This document shows, piece after piece, positions 4,895-6,731 of a DNA stretch of 6,731 bases. How positions within the stretch are numbered: position 1 is the first letter of the stretch; every line of letters begins with the position of its first letter. The notes below the pieces were generated by a model. The model made no database searches. It was not told the origin of the DNA and saw only the letters and a list, made by a program, of their open reading frames with translations. The stretch comes from an uncultured Bacilli bacterium (GTDB lineage Bacteria; Bacillota_I; Bacilli_A; RF39; UBA660), in the NCBI GenBank assembly GCA_948552115.1, contig CAOWNX010000038.1, positions 1 through 6,731 of the forward strand, written 5' to 3'. Made by a program: the position numbers and the translations under genes.

Positions 4895-5569
4895 ATGATA
4901 GGTGTTTATGATTATACAGTTTTGTTTACTTATTTGTCTTTGGTTTCTTCTGTAATTGGTATTTTTTTTACCATACAAGGGAATTCAGTTTATGGAGTTT
5001 TATGTATAATGTTAAGTGGTTTTTTTGATGCGTTTGATGGAAAGATTGCATCTTTAAAAAGGAATCGAACAGATTTAGCAAAAAAGTTTGGTATTCAAAT
5101 TGATTCTTTGGCAGATTTGGTTGCTTTTGGAGTGTTGCCTTCTTGTGTTGGATTTTGTTTGTTAAAGCAGTCAGTTTTTTTTCAAGAATTTTGTAATGAA
5201 AGTATAGTTGGACATGTAATTTTTTATGGTTCTGTTGTTATTTTAATTTTTTATCTTTTGGCAGCTTTAATTCGTCTTGCATATTATAATGTGACAGAGG
5301 AGGAACGTCAGAAGCAAGAAACTGGTTCTCGTAGTTATTTTGTAGGATTACCTGTTACCTCATCTAGTGTTGTTTTTCCTATGGTTTTTATGATTTCAAA
5401 AATCTTTTCTCTGGAACTAGCAATCGTTTATTTTATTACTATGATTATAGTTGGATTTGCATTTATTTTGAAGTTTTCCGTTAAGAAACCTCAATGGAAA
5501 GGACTTTTGATCATTGCGCTTTTGGGAATGGTTGAGTTTTTCTTCTTTTTGTTTTATTGTGTTTTTTAA
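4895..5569 (+). CDS. pssA: CDP-diacylglycerol-serine O-phosphatidyltransferase (CDP-alcohol phosphatidyltransferase family)
   Basis: This 224-residue membrane enzyme would join serine to CDP-diacylglycerol to give phosphatidylserine and CMP. The family signature is visible: Asp45-x2-Asp48-Gly49-x2-Ala52, then Gly66-x3-Asp70-x3-Asp74, within FDAFDGKIAS and FGIQIDSLADLVAFG. These aspartates bind the metal ions and CDP group. The signature departs from the textbook form in having Ser53 where arginine is usual and 12 rather than 8 residues before Gly66. I recall similar spacing in clostridial PssA-like proteins. IDSLADLVAFGVLPS is typical of serine rather than glycerol-phosphate enzymes. Hydrophobic segments surround the motif and fill the C-terminal half. 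It starts 18 nt after the PAP2 gene and ends 15 nt before psd, and the psd neighbour strongly supports serine as the acceptor. Confidence 0.88.
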   Translation: MIGVYDYTVLFTYLSLVSSVIGIFFTIQGNSVYGVLCIMLSGFFDAFDGKIASLKRNRTDLAKKFGIQIDSLADLVAFGVLPSCVGFCLLKQSVFFQEFCNESIVGHVIFYGSVVILIFYLLAALIRLAYYNVTEEERQKQETGSRSYFVGLPVTSSSVVFPMVFMISKIFSLELAIVYFITMIIVGFAFILKFSVKKPQWKGLLIIALLGMVEFFFFLFYCVF

Positions 5570-5573
5570 TGGA

Positions 5574-5580
5574 AAGGTGA
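5574..5580 (+). promoter_or_regulatory. Ribosome binding site of psd
   Basis: AAGGTGA precedes two adjacent TTG codons (5585 and 5588), either of which could be the start. No ATG is near, so psd most probably begins with TTG. Confidence 0.55.
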
Positions 5581-5584
5581 TTTT

Positions 5585-6427
5585 TTGTTGGAAACTTCTC
5601 AAGAAAGTAAATTTTTAAAGTTTTTATATCAAACTATAATTGGTCGTTTTTTGTTAAAATTATTATCTAGTAGAATTGTTTCTTTTTTTGCTGGAAAAAT
5701 TTTAGATTCTCATTTTTCAAAATTACTTATTTCTTCTTTTGTAAGAAAACATCATATTAATTTGGAGGAATATTATAGTGATTCTTTTCAAAGTTTTAAT
5801 GATTTTTTTTGTCGTAAGATAAAAGAGGAATTACGTCCAATTGATTATAGTAAGAATGTATTTATTTCTCCTTGTGATGGGCTATTAAGTGCGTATAAGA
5901 TAAAAGAAGATTTGATATTACCAGTGAAACAAAGCCATTATACACTTTTCTCCTTAATACAAAATGAGGAGTTGGTAAATAAATATCGCAATGGAATTTG
6001 TTTGGTATTTCGACTTTGTGTGAACCATTATCATCGTTATTGTTATATTGATTCTGGAACTCATGAAAAAAATGTGTTTATTCCAGGTAAATTACATACG
6101 GTGCGTCCAATTGCATTAGAAAGTATTCCGGTTTTTTGTGAGAATAGTCGTGAATATACGACGTTACATACTAATCGTTTTAAAGATGTTTTTCAAATGG
6201 AAGTTGGGGCTATGTTAGTAGGTAAAATTAAAAATTTACATGAGAACTATAACTTTTCTAAAGGAGAAGAAAAAGGTATGTTTCTTTATGGAGGAAGCAC
6301 GATTATTTTATTATTAGAAAAGGATGCTGTTCAAATTTCGGAATATTTTTTTGATAATACTAAAATGGGAAAAGAAACTTCGGTTCAAATGGGAGAAAAA
6401 CTTGGGGTTTCTAAATTAAAAAAATAG
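5585..6427 (+). CDS. psd: Phosphatidylserine decarboxylase proenzyme (pyruvoyl-dependent)
   Basis: The enzyme removes CO2 from phosphatidylserine to give phosphatidylethanolamine at the membrane. The proenzyme cuts itself at a serine that becomes the pyruvoyl group. In this 280-residue protein the cut would fall in YGGSTI between Gly237 and Ser238, giving a large beta chain and a short alpha chain of about 43 residues. The other expected catalytic residues are present: Asp98 in SPCDG and His148/His150 in NHYHRY. SFQSFNDFFCRKI with the following RPI is the usual N-terminal family signature. GGST replaces the LGST of the Escherichia coli enzyme, as I recall for clostridial homologues. The first 60 residues are hydrophobic and basic, fitting membrane attachment. 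The start is TTG 5585 or 5588. It acts directly on the product of the preceding pssA, in the same operon. Confidence 0.93.
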   Translation: MLETSQESKFLKFLYQTIIGRFLLKLLSSRIVSFFAGKILDSHFSKLLISSFVRKHHINLEEYYSDSFQSFNDFFCRKIKEELRPIDYSKNVFISPCDGLLSAYKIKEDLILPVKQSHYTLFSLIQNEELVNKYRNGICLVFRLCVNHYHRYCYIDSGTHEKNVFIPGKLHTVRPIALESIPVFCENSREYTTLHTNRFKDVFQMEVGAMLVGKIKNLHENYNFSKGEEKGMFLYGGSTIILLLEKDAVQISEYFFDNTKMGKETSVQMGEKLGVSKLKK

Positions 6428-6442
6428 TTTTGTAGGTGTTAT

Positions 6443-6731
6443 ATGAATTGGAAGAATTATCAAGAAAGTACCAAAAAGAGTCAACCAAATTATTTAACGA
6501 TTTATGCAAATCACAATTTTGTTTTTCAAACAGTTATTGATTTTGGATGTGGAAGTGGTAGTGATAGTGTTTATCTTGTTAAACATGGGAAAAAAGTATT
6601 AGCCATTGATCAATTATTAGAACCAGATTATTTTTATTCTAGATTACCTAAAAAGTATTATTCTAGGTTGACTTTTTTAGAAAGTAATTTTGAAGATTTA
6701 GATTTACCTCAAGTAGATTGTGTTATAGCAT
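6443..6731 (+). CDS. Class I SAM-dependent methyltransferase, 5' part (runs off window)
   Basis: The first 96 residues are visible before the window ends. Motif I is VIDFGCGSGSDS (Asp33, Gly35, Gly37, Gly39), the S-adenosylmethionine binding loop. The second strand ends in VLAID with Asp56, expected to contact the ribose of the cofactor. ESNFEDLDLPQVDCVIA is the start of the region leading to motif IV. There is no membrane segment so far. ATG 6443 follows AGGTG (6434-6438) and the gap after psd is 15 nt, so it belongs to the phospholipid operon or its read-through. The substrate cannot be told from this part. Methylation of phosphatidylethanolamine is conceivable from context, but general small-molecule methyltransferases of this type are common. 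Confidence 0.85.
   Translation, partial: MNWKNYQESTKKSQPNYLTIYANHNFVFQTVIDFGCGSGSDSVYLVKHGKKVLAIDQLLEPDYFYSRLPKKYYSRLTFLESNFEDLDLPQVDCVIA

Noticed and set aside
5417..5602. 61-codon open frame on the minus strand across the pssA-psd junction
   Set aside because: It is a shadow of two well-supported genes, with no start context and no motif.

Overview
The window is AT-rich DNA with all recognisable genes on the + strand. It uses purine-rich AGGAGG-like ribosome binding sites, several TTG start candidates, intrinsic terminators with short stems and long T-runs, and TATAAT -10 boxes. This suggests a low-GC Gram-positive bacterium (Bacillota, perhaps a gut clostridium or erysipelotrichian). TGG is the tryptophan codon and the stops are TAA/TAG, so the standard bacterial code fits. 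The genus cannot be fixed from the sequence alone.

Bases 1-2040 look like one end of an integrated mobile element. The tail of an unidentified small gene is followed after 3 nt by a large serine recombinase (integrase/transposase). The last codons of the recombinase carry an extended -10 promoter in a near-ideal arrangement. It appears to drive a short structured non-coding RNA of about 170 nt that ends in an intrinsic terminator. This RNA is the part of the window I recognise least and find most interesting.

Bases 2041-3077 hold no intact gene. They contain an eroded N-terminal fragment of a Fic-family protein with two frameshifts and a nonsense codon, some inverted repeats, and otherwise AT-rich sequence. 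This looks like a graveyard between the mobile element and the next gene. Bases 3078-3902 encode a leaderless M23 peptidoglycan endopeptidase with a triplicated C-terminal wall-binding-like module, resembling a phage-type lysin, with its own strong ribosome binding site and terminator.

Bases 4119-6731 are a membrane phospholipid operon: PAP2-family membrane protein, CDP-diacylglycerol-serine O-phosphatidyltransferase (pssA), phosphatidylserine decarboxylase (psd), and the start of a SAM-dependent methyltransferase that runs off the window. Spacings are 15-18 nt and one extended -10 promoter lies upstream. PssA would make phosphatidylserine from CDP-diacylglycerol and serine, and Psd would convert it to phosphatidylethanolamine. 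The PAP2 protein probably acts on a lipid phosphate or head group. The methyltransferase substrate is unknown.
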